DNA of 44,446 nt, taken from assembly GCA_017450535.1 (NCBI GenBank), contig JAFSTK010000002.1, positions 1 through 44,446 of the forward strand. The letters run 5' to 3'. The position numbers and the translations under genes are program-made. Under the pieces are notes generated by a model that was given only the letters and a program-made list of their open reading frames with translations, made no database searches and was not told the origin of the DNA. Positions within the stretch are counted from its first letter, which is position 1. Each line of letters begins with the position of its first letter. Source of the DNA: Treponema sp. Its GTDB lineage: Bacteria; Spirochaetota; Spirochaetia; Treponematales; Treponemataceae. Of the stretch, positions 24,015 to 32,605 are shown one piece after another.

Positions 24015-25589
24015 TTACAGCGTGGCAATCGTGCGCTCAATGCGTGCGAGAGACTTTTCTTTTCCCAACACAGCAATTGAACCAATCAGCGGCGGAGAAA
24101 CGCGGCTACCTGTAACAGCCATGCGAATCGGCATCATGAAATCTCCCAATTTAATGCCGAGTTCTTCTGCCTTTGCCTTTGCGAATGCCTCTGCGCCTTC
24201 ATGGTCAAGCTCAAAGACTTTTTCCACAAATGCCTTGGCATTTTCAAGAACTTCTTTTGTTTTTGCGGCGTCCAGTTTTTTGGGGACAAGTTGCTCTACA
24301 GGCGGAACAGCAGGCTCGGTGAACATAAAGTGCACCATCTCTGCGGCTTCCGTGAGGAACTTGAGGCGTTCCTGAATGAGCGGCATAAGACCGAGCAATG
24401 TTTTCTTTACGTCTGCGCTGCTCATGTTCATTGACTTGTCCACGCAGTACGGCTCGCCATCTTCGCCCAATGCGACACCGCTGAATTCCGGACCGACATT
24501 CGGCTTGGGCTGCGGGTTGTCAGGATTGATTTCCAACGTCGCGTCGCCTGTTCCAGTGATGAACGGCAGCGTCCATTTGTACAAATCTTCAATAGACAAC
24601 TGGCGGATATAGTTTGCGTTGTAGAATTCCAGTTTTTTGTAGTCAAAGACTGCGGGCGCTTTGTTCAAGTGCTCCAGTCTGAAATTTGCGGCAAGCTCGT
24701 CCAGCGTGTAGAAATCTTTGCCCTCTTCGTATGAGCAGCCGAGCAATGCCACGTAGTTTACGATTGCCTGAGGCAGATAACCACGCGCTCTGAATTCGTT
24801 GAGTGATGTAGAGCCATGGCGTTTTGACAGCTTTTTGCCATCAGAACCGTTTACCATCGGCAAGTGGCAGAATTCAGGATGCTCCCAGCCGAATGCGCGA
24901 TACATCTGCACATGGAGCGGTGTTGAAGGAATCCATTCCTGCGCGCGCATAACGTGGCTCACTTTCATCATGTGGTCGTCCACAATGTTTGCCAAGTGGT
25001 ATGTGGGGAATCCGTCGCTTTTGAGCAGAACGGGGTCAGGAGAAATATCTTCATTTTTCCAAGTGATGTCGCCAAGCAAGTGGTCGTGGAATTTTGTCTC
25101 GCCTTCCAGCGGCACCTTGAGACGAATGACATAGGGCTTGCCCGCAGCCAGATTCGCCTTGACTTCTTCTTCAGTCAAATGGCGGCAGTTTCTGTCGTAG
25201 CCGGGAGCCATTTTGTTTTCAGTCTGAATTTTACGGATGCGTTCCAAACGCTCAGCATCACAGAAACAATAGTATGCCTCGCCCTTGTCCACGAGTTCCT
25301 GCGCATACTTCTTGTACAATTCAAAACGCTCGCTCTGCACATAGGGACCGTAATCGCCGCCCTTTGAGCCGCCTTCGTCCCAGTCAATTCCAAGCCAAGC
25401 CATCGTGTCGTACAAGTTCTGCACGTATTTTTCATCGTAGCGGGTGCGGTCGGTATCTTCCAGACGCAAAATAAATTTGCCGCCTTTTGAGCGCGCAAAC
25501 AGATAATTGAACAATGCGGTGCGGACACCACCAATATGCTGCATACCCGTCGGTGACGGAGCGTATCTAACTCTAACTTCTTCTGACAT
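24015..25589 (-). CDS. gltX: Glutamyl-tRNA synthetase
   Basis: This 524-residue class I synthetase attaches glutamate to tRNAGlu. The HIGH-type motif is in RYAPSPTGMQHIGGVRTALF (about residues 8-27) and the KMSKS-type motif is GKKLSKRHG (about 252-260). Length and domain order are normal for a bacterial enzyme. GAGGA lies 7 nt before the ATG. It converges with lptB, with only 3 nt between the two stops and no hairpin between them. Confidence 0.95.
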   Translation of the reverse strand: MSEEVRVRYAPSPTGMQHIGGVRTALFNYLFARSKGGKFILRLEDTDRTRYDEKYVQNLYDTMAWLGIDWDEGGSKGGDYGPYVQSERFELYKKYAQELVDKGEAYYCFCDAERLERIRKIQTENKMAPGYDRNCRHLTEEEVKANLAAGKPYVIRLKVPLEGETKFHDHLLGDITWKNEDISPDPVLLKSDGFPTYHLANIVDDHMMKVSHVMRAQEWIPSTPLHVQMYRAFGWEHPEFCHLPMVNGSDGKKLSKRHGSTSLNEFRARGYLPQAIVNYVALLGCSYEEGKDFYTLDELAANFRLEHLNKAPAVFDYKKLEFYNANYIRQLSIEDLYKWTLPFITGTGDATLEINPDNPQPKPNVGPEFSGVALGEDGEPYCVDKSMNMSSADVKKTLLGLMPLIQERLKFLTEAAEMVHFMFTEPAVPPVEQLVPKKLDAAKTKEVLENAKAFVEKVFELDHEGAEAFAKAKAEELGIKLGDFMMPIRMAVTGSRVSPPLIGSIAVLGKEKSLARIERTIATL

Positions 25590-25624
25590 AGTAAAGTCCT
25601 CTTGTATCGTATTTTTTCCTTTCT

Positions 25625-25653
25625 ATTTTATTGAAATACAGCTTTTTAGACAA
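25625..25653 (-). promoter_or_regulatory. Promoter of gltX
   Basis: On the minus strand TTGTCT (25653-25648), 17-bp spacer, TAAAAT (25630-25625). The leader is about 30 nt and carries the GAGGA ribosome-binding site, in contrast to the leaderless-type promoters nearby. Confidence 0.55.
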
Positions 25654-25715
25654 TATCGCCGTATACCCCACTTCATCAGTAGATTTTTCTCGCAAAATGT
25701 GATATCTTAAGTTTT

Positions 25716-26735
25716 ATGACAAACGCAAAACCTGAGATTCTTATCGTTGATGACTCAAATATGCAGGTGCAAATTGCACGTAAAACTTTGGAAAAATATT
25801 TTGCAGTGGCATCCGTCAATTCTGGCGAAAAATGCTTAAAGCTGATGGAAAGTTATCGTCCGCAGCTGATTCTGCTTGACATCATCATGCCGGGAATGGA
25901 CGGATTTGCGGTGCTCCACGCATTAAAGGCAAACCCAGAGACCAGCCAGATTCCAGTAATCTTTCTTACGGGAGATGAACACGACTCGTCGGAAATCCGT
26001 GGTCTGCAAGAAGGTGCGATTGACTTTATCACAAAGCCGTTTGTCCATGAAATCCTGCTTCAGCGCGTAAGAAACACAATTGAACTGTCACAGCTGCAAA
26101 AAAATTTACAGAAAAAAGTTGATGAGCAGACTTCAAAAAATCAGCAGCTTACCAAAGAGATTTTGCAGGCTCTTTCCAGCACCGTTGACGCAAAAGACCA
26201 TTACACGCGCGGTCACTCTGCTCGCGTCGCAAAATATGCAAAAGAAATCGCGCGCCGTCTCGGAAAAAGCAAACAGTATCAGGACGATATTGAATCCATC
26301 GCCCTTCTCCATGACATCGGTAAGATTGCCGTCGCTGGTAATATCATCAGAAAAGACAGCGGCCTTAACGATAATGAATATGAGGAAATCAAAGAACATA
26401 CCATGTGGGGCTACGATATTCTGGAAAACATCAAATCATTGCCCGCACTTGCAATTGGCGCGCGTAGTCACCATGAACGCTACGATGGCAAAGGCTATCC
26501 CGACGGACTCAAAGGCCCACAGATTCCCGAAGAAGCCCGCATCATTGCTGTCGCTGACGTATACGATGCGCTCACTTCAAAACGCTCTTACTCGGAAATT
26601 CGTCCGCAGGCTGTCGTGCGCGAAGAAATTGAAAAAGGCAAAGGCACTCATTTTGACCCCGTCATTGCCGATGTCATGTTGCGCATGATTGACGAAGATA
26701 CGAATTACAAGATGAAGGAAGACTTATCTGAATAA
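25716..26735 (+). CDS. Response regulator with HD-GYP domain (c-di-GMP phosphodiesterase)
   Basis: This 339-residue protein has a receiver domain (about residues 1-122, phospho-acceptor Asp in ILLDIIMPGMDGF), a coiled linker (about 125-150) and an HD-GYP domain (about 155-330) with HSARVAKY, LLHDIGKIAV, HHERYDGKGYPDGLKG and VADVYDALTS. HD-GYP proteins hydrolyse cyclic di-GMP and so affect motility and attachment. The conserved HD and GYP residues are all present. No partner kinase is adjacent. A weak -10 (TATCTT, 25703-25708) lies 7 nt before the ATG and no Shine-Dalgarno is evident, which may be another leaderless start. Confidence 0.92.
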   Translation: MTNAKPEILIVDDSNMQVQIARKTLEKYFAVASVNSGEKCLKLMESYRPQLILLDIIMPGMDGFAVLHALKANPETSQIPVIFLTGDEHDSSEIRGLQEGAIDFITKPFVHEILLQRVRNTIELSQLQKNLQKKVDEQTSKNQQLTKEILQALSSTVDAKDHYTRGHSARVAKYAKEIARRLGKSKQYQDDIESIALLHDIGKIAVAGNIIRKDSGLNDNEYEEIKEHTMWGYDILENIKSLPALAIGARSHHERYDGKGYPDGLKGPQIPEEARIIAVADVYDALTSKRSYSEIRPQAVVREEIEKGKGTHFDPVIADVMLRMIDEDTNYKMKEDLSE

Positions 26736-26738
26736 AAC

Positions 26739-26765
26739 AGGCAGCCGTATCAGACTGCCTTTCTT
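26739..26765. terminator. Terminator between convergent genes
   Basis: AGGCAG (26739-26744) and CTGCCT (26755-26760) form a short stem followed by TTCTT on the plus strand, with an A-rich stretch on the other side. It separates the HD-GYP gene from the M16 genes and may serve both. Confidence 0.6.
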
Positions 26766-26769
26766 CATA

Positions 26770-28158
26770 CTATTTGCCGAACGTATACCGTCCGTCTTTA
26801 TCCACTACAACCCAACGAATTGGATTCACCTTGCCATTGGCGGCATTAATCGATGAGCGGGCTAAATATGCCCGGTATGCGGTCAGCACTTGGTCAGCAG
26901 TAACCGCCTGCACTTTTTCCGCCCTGTGCAAATACGTTGTTGGGTCGCCATAATATTGCAACGAGCTGACAATATTTCCCGCCACTCCGCTGGCATCCTG
27001 CGCCGAAGAAAAAAGCGCGTTGATGTATTTATTCTTGTACTGGTCAAGTTTTTCTGCTACGCCGCGCTCATCGGGGAAAGAATCAATCGCATCGTATATG
27101 TATTGCTGCAAATTTTCCGGCTTACTGGCGCGATACACAGAAAGCACACCGAGCAATTTTTCGCCACCAATAATGCCACTTCCTGCGCTGTACACCGCAC
27201 CCTTCTGCTCACGCACCTGCGAAAACAACGCTTCTTCGATGTACATAGTTGCCAACGCATACGGAATATAATCAGCACTGGTGCGTTCAGGACAGAGATA
27301 GAAACCAAATGCGTACCCAGAGTCGCCGGCCTGCTCCAATTTTTCGTACACTGTTTTTCCACGCACCGTAAGGTCAGGAATTTTTGGCTTCGTAAAATCG
27401 GCTGACGGAATCTTACCGAAAGACGCTTCCAGTTTTTCCACAAGATTGTTCTGAACGGATTCGGCAAGGTCTCCCACCACGACAATTTTCAGTCTGTTCG
27501 CGTTCAAAATCGTCTTGTAATGTTCTTTTATCGCATCAAGAGTAATCGCATCATAGGATTCTTTTATAACCGATGGATTAGATGCATAGGGATGTCCCTC
27601 AAACGCAACTTTTCGCATCGTCAGCGCAAGCAAACCGCTCGGATCCGTAAGCGAACGCTGAATGCCTTCCGCATATTCTGTTTTAAGCTTGTCAAAGTCT
27701 TCTGATTTAAAAAGCGGATGCAAGAAAATGTCGGCAAAAACATCCAGCACACCGTCAAGGTATTTTTCTATGCAGCGGAAATTATACGTTGAATAATCAA
27801 AGCCCGTGCTTGAAGTGATTGAAAAAGACTGCTCAAATTTGAGTCGCTGAATGTCCGTATACGGATACTTTTCGCTTCCATACTGAATCATTTCTAAAAC
27901 AGCGTCTTCCAGTCCGCTTTTGCTCGCAGGAATCACTGATGAGCCGCCATCAATAACCATGCGGACAACATATATTTTGCCAGAATTATTTTTTTTGAAC
28001 ACCACCGGAATGCCATTAGACAGTGTGACGGTCGAAAAATCAGCTGCATTGGACTCGTAATATGAAGCCCCTTTCGCTTTTGCTGCACCAGCATTTGACG
28101 CGCAGGAAACCATTACCAGCGCAAGCAGCACCATTCCGATATATGATATCTTTTTCAT
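26770..28158 (-). CDS. M16-family protein lacking the zinc motif (lipoprotein)
   Basis: This 462-residue protein has the M16 peptidase fold pattern but lacks the HxxEH zinc site. The equivalent segment reads SGLEDAVLEMIQYGSEKYPY instead of GLxHxxEHM. The lipobox VMVSC (Cys near residue 19) marks a lipoprotein. The C-terminal half has M16C features such as SQVREQKGAVYSAGSGI. It is probably the non-catalytic partner of the active M16 enzyme encoded just upstream, like the alpha/beta subunits of bacterial M16B proteases. The ATG at 28158 has AAAGGGG upstream; a GTG six bases earlier lies next to that site. Confidence 0.85.
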   Translation of the reverse strand: MKKISYIGMVLLALVMVSCASNAGAAKAKGASYYESNAADFSTVTLSNGIPVVFKKNNSGKIYVVRMVIDGGSSVIPASKSGLEDAVLEMIQYGSEKYPYTDIQRLKFEQSFSITSSTGFDYSTYNFRCIEKYLDGVLDVFADIFLHPLFKSEDFDKLKTEYAEGIQRSLTDPSGLLALTMRKVAFEGHPYASNPSVIKESYDAITLDAIKEHYKTILNANRLKIVVVGDLAESVQNNLVEKLEASFGKIPSADFTKPKIPDLTVRGKTVYEKLEQAGDSGYAFGFYLCPERTSADYIPYALATMYIEEALFSQVREQKGAVYSAGSGIIGGEKLLGVLSVYRASKPENLQQYIYDAIDSFPDERGVAEKLDQYKNKYINALFSSAQDASGVAGNIVSSLQYYGDPTTYLHRAEKVQAVTADQVLTAYRAYLARSSINAANGKVNPIRWVVVDKDGRYTFGK

Positions 28159-28182
28159 ACGCACCCCTTTTGCTCCCGCAAC

Positions 28183-29625
28183 CTATTTTTTCCACCAGAA
28201 CGCATTGCTCGCATCAATCACGTCATATCCAGCGGCAGAAAATTCCCCCGCATACTTCTCATACAACTGCGGGCTGATAAAAACTATAAACATGCCGTTT
28301 TTATTTTCAATATATTTTTTTACAAACGCTTTTACATCGTCGCCTTTTACGCGCTGCATTTTTTTGTCATACCCTACAAAATAATTCAGCCCGCTTGATG
28401 CCCACATATTGGAAAGATAACGCAAAAAGCCTTCCGCCGTCTCCGTCTCGTAGTATTTTTGATTTTCAAGCATGACCTTAGCACTGGCAAGAAGCGGCTC
28501 TCCCAGAAAAGCTTCGGTCTGCATTAGGGGAACAGCTTTTTCTGTAAAAATTTTCATCCAGTGCTCGGCTTTTTCCACAGGGGAACGGTCATTCAACATA
28601 ACAGAAGAAAGCTGAATTAGACCGCTCGCACGTTCCGTCTGATAATAACCGCTAATATAACTCGTGTCAGGAATTGCAAGTATTTCGTCATTTTTCAACA
28701 ATGCCTTAAACACACCATCAGGCTTTTGCAAAAGCGTGCTCCACATATCTGCGCCATAGGTGTCGTCAGCATCGGTCTCTGAATCCGGGCCACGCAAATA
28801 GTAGCCTACCTGCACAAAATTATTGCTTGTTCTCGCGTCCGGGTAGACATATTTTTGCACATGGTCAAATGGAGTTCTTGTCGGCACTGGCTCAAATGGC
28901 ACCCCGTCTGTTTTTTTCCAATCACCGTAGATTTCTTTTACCAGACGATAGATTTCGTCATGCTGTACATCGCCGCCCACAAAGACTGCCGCATTATTCG
29001 GCACATAGTATACGCTCTGAATTTCACGCAATTGTTCGACAGTAGCCGCGCGCACAATCTCAACCGTACCGCTCGTATCGTGTCGCCATGGCTTTTCAGG
29101 AAAGAGATGTTTTCCCAATGCGGCGAACACAATACGGCCAGGATTTGTCGTATTTGCCGTAATTTCGGAGACGACCACTTCTTTTTCATTTGCCAGTTCT
29201 TTTTCTTCCATGCGCGGAGTACGAATCGCATACGACCAGAATTCAAGTCCGCCACGCACCATATTTGAAGGCACCGTAAAAAAGTAGCTCACCTCATCGT
29301 TCGCCGTAAAGCCGTTCCAATCGCTGACTCCAAGCTCGTTCATCGCGGCAGTCGTCGCCTTTTGGTCAGCATATTTTGCGTTTCCCTTGAACATCATATG
29401 CTCATACAGATGAAAGAGCCCCGCATTTTCTGAAGTCTGTGTCACAGCTCCCGCACGCACAGTCACCATAACGAACGCAAGCGGAGCCGAATTGTTTTCC
29501 ATCACAAATAGATTAAGTCCGTTATCCAGCGTGTAATGATACAACCCCTGCACAGACATTTTTTTTGCGAAGAGCGGAAAAATCAAAAAGAGACAAAACA
29601 GAAAGAGAAAAATTCTTTTACGCAT
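28183..29625 (-). CDS. M16-family zinc peptidase, catalytic subunit
   Basis: This 480-residue exported protein has a signal peptide (residues 1-20, ending LFA) and an M16 peptidase domain with the inverted zinc motif HLYEH in AGLFHLYEHMMFKGNAKY (about residues 67-84). The downstream glutamate ligand lies in ELANEKEVVVSEI. It degrades or processes peptides in the periplasm or at the surface. The start overlaps the end of psd by 8 nt, and the inactive M16 partner follows after 24 nt, so all are probably one transcript with pssA. Confidence 0.88.
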   Translation of the reverse strand: MRKRIFLFLFCLFLIFPLFAKKMSVQGLYHYTLDNGLNLFVMENNSAPLAFVMVTVRAGAVTQTSENAGLFHLYEHMMFKGNAKYADQKATTAAMNELGVSDWNGFTANDEVSYFFTVPSNMVRGGLEFWSYAIRTPRMEEKELANEKEVVVSEITANTTNPGRIVFAALGKHLFPEKPWRHDTSGTVEIVRAATVEQLREIQSVYYVPNNAAVFVGGDVQHDEIYRLVKEIYGDWKKTDGVPFEPVPTRTPFDHVQKYVYPDARTSNNFVQVGYYLRGPDSETDADDTYGADMWSTLLQKPDGVFKALLKNDEILAIPDTSYISGYYQTERASGLIQLSSVMLNDRSPVEKAEHWMKIFTEKAVPLMQTEAFLGEPLLASAKVMLENQKYYETETAEGFLRYLSNMWASSGLNYFVGYDKKMQRVKGDDVKAFVKKYIENKNGMFIVFISPQLYEKYAGEFSAAGYDVIDASNAFWWKK

Positions 29626-30448
29626 GGAAAGAAGTGCCTATTTGCTGACCTGCGCTGACCTTATACTCAACGCCGTATTTTGTTGCTTCGGCAATCTGCG
29701 GCAACAAACTGATTTTATCTTTTTGGAACAGCATTGTAATCGTAGAGCCCGCAAATTCAAAGCGCCCCATCTCGTCGCCTTTTTTCATCTGCACGTCTTC
29801 GTAATAATTGTTGATGCCGCCCACCACCAGCGCGCCAATTTCAGTCTGAATCACTTTGCCAAAATGCGTCGTGTCCATCGGTGTCCACATGCGGCGGTTC
29901 AGCGTATAAATGGGATATTTTTCTGCACAAATTGGCTGCACAGAGTGAAGCATACCTTTGATAAAATGATTTTTTCCCTGAAAACCGTCATCAATGTACA
30001 GATAGCGATGATAGTCAGTCGGACAGAGACGGAAAATCAGACAGACACCGCCGTTAAATTGTGCGGCAAGATTTTCCTGATCACCGGTAATCAAATCTGC
30101 GACTTTATAGTGAGAACCTTTAATCGCAAAAATTGAATTCTCGTCAACAGGATATACGCTCAGCCAAGAATCGCAGGGGCTGATAAGATGCGTTGGCTCC
30201 GCGTCAAATGAAATGTCCTTTTTGCGGATAAAAAAATCTGCGAAAGACTTGAATTTCTGCCCCTGCCATGGAGACAAATCGATGCCATGTTTTTTTGCAA
30301 AAGATTTGATGAACAGAGAAGAAAGTCTCGTGCGGAACAAAAACGCCGCAATACCAGTGTAATTGCAGTGAAGCAAAAACCACAGGATGCAGCGTCCAAA
30401 TGTTGTTGTGTATAAGAAAGCAACCGATGAATCGTTATTGTCGCTCAT
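29618..30448 (-). CDS. psd: Phosphatidylserine decarboxylase proenzyme
   Basis: This 276-residue protein converts phosphatidylserine to phosphatidylethanolamine at the inner membrane. The self-cleavage site that creates the pyruvoyl group is in GRFEFAGSTITML (about residues 225-237); the usual LGST reads AGST. The CPTDYHRY segment and the DEMGRF segment are typical. The N-terminus has a hydrophobic part (about 16-40). It starts 5 nt after the pssA stop, giving a pssA-psd pair for phosphatidylethanolamine synthesis. Confidence 0.9.
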   Translation of the reverse strand: MSDNNDSSVAFLYTTTFGRCILWFLLHCNYTGIAAFLFRTRLSSLFIKSFAKKHGIDLSPWQGQKFKSFADFFIRKKDISFDAEPTHLISPCDSWLSVYPVDENSIFAIKGSHYKVADLITGDQENLAAQFNGGVCLIFRLCPTDYHRYLYIDDGFQGKNHFIKGMLHSVQPICAEKYPIYTLNRRMWTPMDTTHFGKVIQTEIGALVVGGINNYYEDVQMKKGDEMGRFEFAGSTITMLFQKDKISLLPQIAEATKYGVEYKVSAGQQIGTSFHA

Positions 30449-30453
30449 GCGCC

Positions 30454-31125
30454 TTACTCAAACCAACCGATAGAAATTGCCGCCCATACCATAAGAGCAA
30501 CATTAACCACACCGATTAAAATCATCACGATTTTTCCGACAAAGCCCGGTTTGGTCAATTTGAACGGCGTAATGAATGCAATGCCAACCAGCACTGCCAA
30601 AATTGAAATGATAACGCTCGGATGCAGCGCGCTGTTCGCATATTTCTGAAGAAGAACTGCAATCGCATAAAAGCCAGGGAACCACAATGCCGCGCTTGTA
30701 ATGGGCATTCCTCTGAATTCCGTGCGGCGCTCATCTGTCTGACTGGTGCGCTCCTCTTCCTCAACATTGAAATAAGCAAGGCGAATCAAGCCACACATCA
30801 GATAGAACGCTGAGACTGCAAATTCAATCTTGCTGCCCACGCGCAACTGATAAACGATAATAGCCGGCAAAACGCCAAAGCAGACGAGATCACTCAGCGA
30901 GTCAATCTGAACGCCAAATTTCTTCTCTTTTGGTGTGCGGTTCTTTTTTGTTGATGCAATCTTTCCGTCAAACATATCACAAAAACCGGAAATCATCAGA
31001 CAGACAAGAGCTGTAAAAATATGCATCTTGCCGCCATCAACCGCATAGCCCATTCCTAAAAATGCAACTACCGTTCCAATATACGTGAGAACAACGGTGT
31101 AATCGTAAACTCCAAGCAATCCCAT
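30454..31125 (-). CDS. pssA: CDP-diacylglycerol-serine O-phosphatidyltransferase
   Basis: This 223-residue membrane protein of the CDP-alcohol phosphatidyltransferase family makes phosphatidylserine from CDP-diacylglycerol and serine. The active-site segment starts at CDMFDGKIAS (about residues 46-55) and ends FGVQIDSLSD, giving the D-G-x2-A...G...D...D pattern with a Ser in place of the usual Arg after the Ala. Several membrane helices surround it. AAGGA lies before the ATG. It is the first gene of the pssA-psd-M16-M16 run. Confidence 0.92.
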   Translation of the reverse strand: MGLLGVYDYTVVLTYIGTVVAFLGMGYAVDGGKMHIFTALVCLMISGFCDMFDGKIASTKKNRTPKEKKFGVQIDSLSDLVCFGVLPAIIVYQLRVGSKIEFAVSAFYLMCGLIRLAYFNVEEEERTSQTDERRTEFRGMPITSAALWFPGFYAIAVLLQKYANSALHPSVIISILAVLVGIAFITPFKLTKPGFVGKIVMILIGVVNVALMVWAAISIGWFE

Positions 31126-31146
31126 AATCCTTTCCTTAATGTACCC

Positions 31147-31175
31147 ATTATAAGACAGATTTAATTTTATGTCTA
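31147..31175 (-). promoter_or_regulatory. Promoter of the pssA operon
   Basis: On the minus strand TAGACA (31175-31170), 17-bp spacer, TATAAT (31152-31147). The leader is about 15 nt and contains the AAGGA site. The upstream terminator at 31182-31210 isolates this operon. Confidence 0.65.
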
Positions 31176-31181
31176 TAAGTC

Positions 31182-31210
31182 AAAAAAACAAGGCGGCACG
31201 AATGCCGCCC
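31182..31210 (-). terminator. Terminator after the ABC binding lipoprotein
   Basis: On the minus strand GGCGGCA (31209-31203), a TTCG loop and TGCCGCC (31198-31192) are followed by TTGTTTTTTT. It is a textbook Rho-independent terminator. Confidence 0.88.
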
Positions 31211-31243
31211 TTTATCAGAATAAGTTTTTATGTTTTTTTAAGA

Positions 31244-32215
31244 TTACAGTTTCGGCAATGTGATGCCAACAGCCTTCAATGATTCTTCGTTGAAGCTCAA
31301 GTCACATTTTGCAAGATACTCAATCGGCATATCAGCGGGCTTTTTCTCGCCTTTCAAAACTGCGACAGCCTGAACTGCGGTCTGTTTGCCAAGCTCATAG
31401 TAGTTGATGCCGTAAGTCACCATACCACCGCTCTGAACCATACCGTCTTCGCCAACGATTGTCGGAATCTTGTTCTCATTCGCAACCTGTGCCACAAGCG
31501 GCATACCAGCAGCGAGCATGTTGTCTGTCGGGATGTAGATTGCGTCCACTTTGCCAACCAAGCTCTGTGTTACCTGCTGAATTTCGTTGCTGTTAGAGAC
31601 AGAGCCTTCTACGTATTTCAAGCCAGAGCGTTCGCAAGCAGTTTTTGCCAAACCAATCTGGAACACGCTGTTCTGTTCGCTTGAGCAGAACATCAAACCG
31701 ACCGTCTTTGCGTTCGGCACAATTCTTTTGAGCAAGTCAATCTGAGCAGAAACAGGAGTCAAATCGCTGGTGCCTGTCACATTATTGCCAGGATGAGCAT
31801 TTGTCTCAACCAATTTTGCTGATTCGGGGTCTGTGACAGCCGTAATCAAAATCGGAATGTCTTTTGTAAGCTGTGCGACAGCCTGAGCAGCAGGAGTAGC
31901 GATTGCAAGAATCAAATCATCTTTGTCATTTACCAGTTTGTTTGCAATGGTAACGCAGTTTGCCTGTTCGCCCTGCGCATTCTGATAGTCAATAGCAATG
32001 TTTTCGCCGTCTTTATAACCAGCATCAGCCAAACCATCGACAAAACCTTTGTACGCCGCGTCCAAAGCAGGATGCTCAACAAGCTGAATGATACCAATCT
32101 TCAACTTGCTGTCTTTTGCTTCGCTAGCATGTGCCGACACAGCATTTTTTTTCGTACAACCTGTTGCCAAAGCGACAACAGCCAACGCCAAAAGAACCAA
32201 AACGCTCTTCTTCAT
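31244..32215 (-). CDS. ABC transporter substrate-binding lipoprotein, TrpX-like
   Basis: This 323-residue lipoprotein has a signal peptide with lipobox LATGC (Cys20) and a periplasmic binding-protein fold of the ABC_sub_bind (TrpX/DUF534) type. Typical segments are IGIIQLVEHPALDAAYKGF, ILAIATPAAQAVA, PILITAVTDPESAKLV and NNVTGTSDL. Members bind aromatic amino acids or related compounds, but the ligand here cannot be read from the sequence. Its permease and ATPase are not adjacent, since the gene stands between rpmB and a terminator. GAGG lies 9-10 nt before the ATG. Confidence 0.85.
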   Translation of the reverse strand: MKKSVLVLLALAVVALATGCTKKNAVSAHASEAKDSKLKIGIIQLVEHPALDAAYKGFVDGLADAGYKDGENIAIDYQNAQGEQANCVTIANKLVNDKDDLILAIATPAAQAVAQLTKDIPILITAVTDPESAKLVETNAHPGNNVTGTSDLTPVSAQIDLLKRIVPNAKTVGLMFCSSEQNSVFQIGLAKTACERSGLKYVEGSVSNSNEIQQVTQSLVGKVDAIYIPTDNMLAAGMPLVAQVANENKIPTIVGEDGMVQSGGMVTYGINYYELGKQTAVQAVAVLKGEKKPADMPIEYLAKCDLSFNEESLKAVGITLPKL

Positions 32216-32252
32216 AGTTTTTTCCTCACTTTTACTACGTTATCTATAAACA

Positions 32253-32280
32253 AAGAGCCGACCCCAAAAGGTCAGCTCTT
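32253..32280 (-). terminator. Hairpin after rpmB
   Basis: AAGAGCTGACC and GGTCGGCTCTT on the minus strand form an 11-bp stem with one G-U pair and a 6-nt loop, followed by TGTTTAT. The T-run is weak, so it may only partly end transcription before the binding lipoprotein gene. Confidence 0.65.
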
Positions 32281-32300
32281 CTTTTACCTGCAAATACGAA

Positions 32301-32531
32301 TTAGTTTGTTTTGGGTGCGCCAGCATTAGCCGGAGTTACATTGATTTTCTTTGTAACAAAACCACTGCGCAGACAGCGTGTGCACACATTGATTGTAGCA
32401 GTTGTGCCACCGATTTCTGTCTTCACCTTCAAAAGATTCGGTCTCCAGGTGCGGCGAGTGTGGTTATATGACTTACTGACTTTATTTCCGCTCATTGAGC
32501 CTTTTCCGCAAACATCACAGCTTCTTGACAT
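32301..32531 (-). CDS. rpmB: 50S ribosomal protein L28
   Basis: This 76-residue ribosomal protein L28 begins SRSCDVCGKGSMSGNKVSKS and contains TRRTWRPNLLKV and the CTRCLRSGFV segment. CxxC pairs at both ends mark the zinc-binding (C+) form. The length is normal. It is monocistronic or leads into the downstream lipoprotein gene. Confidence 0.95.
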   Translation of the reverse strand: MSRSCDVCGKGSMSGNKVSKSYNHTRRTWRPNLLKVKTEIGGTTATINVCTRCLRSGFVTKKINVTPANAGAPKTN

Positions 32532-32570
32532 ATCTATACCTACCTTAAAAGATTCTACGTGAGTTTTTAC

Positions 32571-32599
32571 ATATTATAAAAAGAAGGAAATCATGTCAA
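32571..32599 (-). promoter_or_regulatory. Promoter of rpmB
   Basis: On the minus strand a perfect TTGACA (32599-32594), 17-bp spacer, TAATAT (32576-32571). A TATAAT offset by 2 bp (32578-32573) would give a 15-bp spacer. The leader is about 33 nt. Confidence 0.7.
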
Positions 32600-32605
32600 T
32601 ATCTT

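Noticed and set aside
31244-32215. The binding lipoprotein as the missing MetQ
   Set aside because: The sequence pattern is TrpX/ABC_sub_bind, not NlpA/MetQ, and it lies far from metNI.
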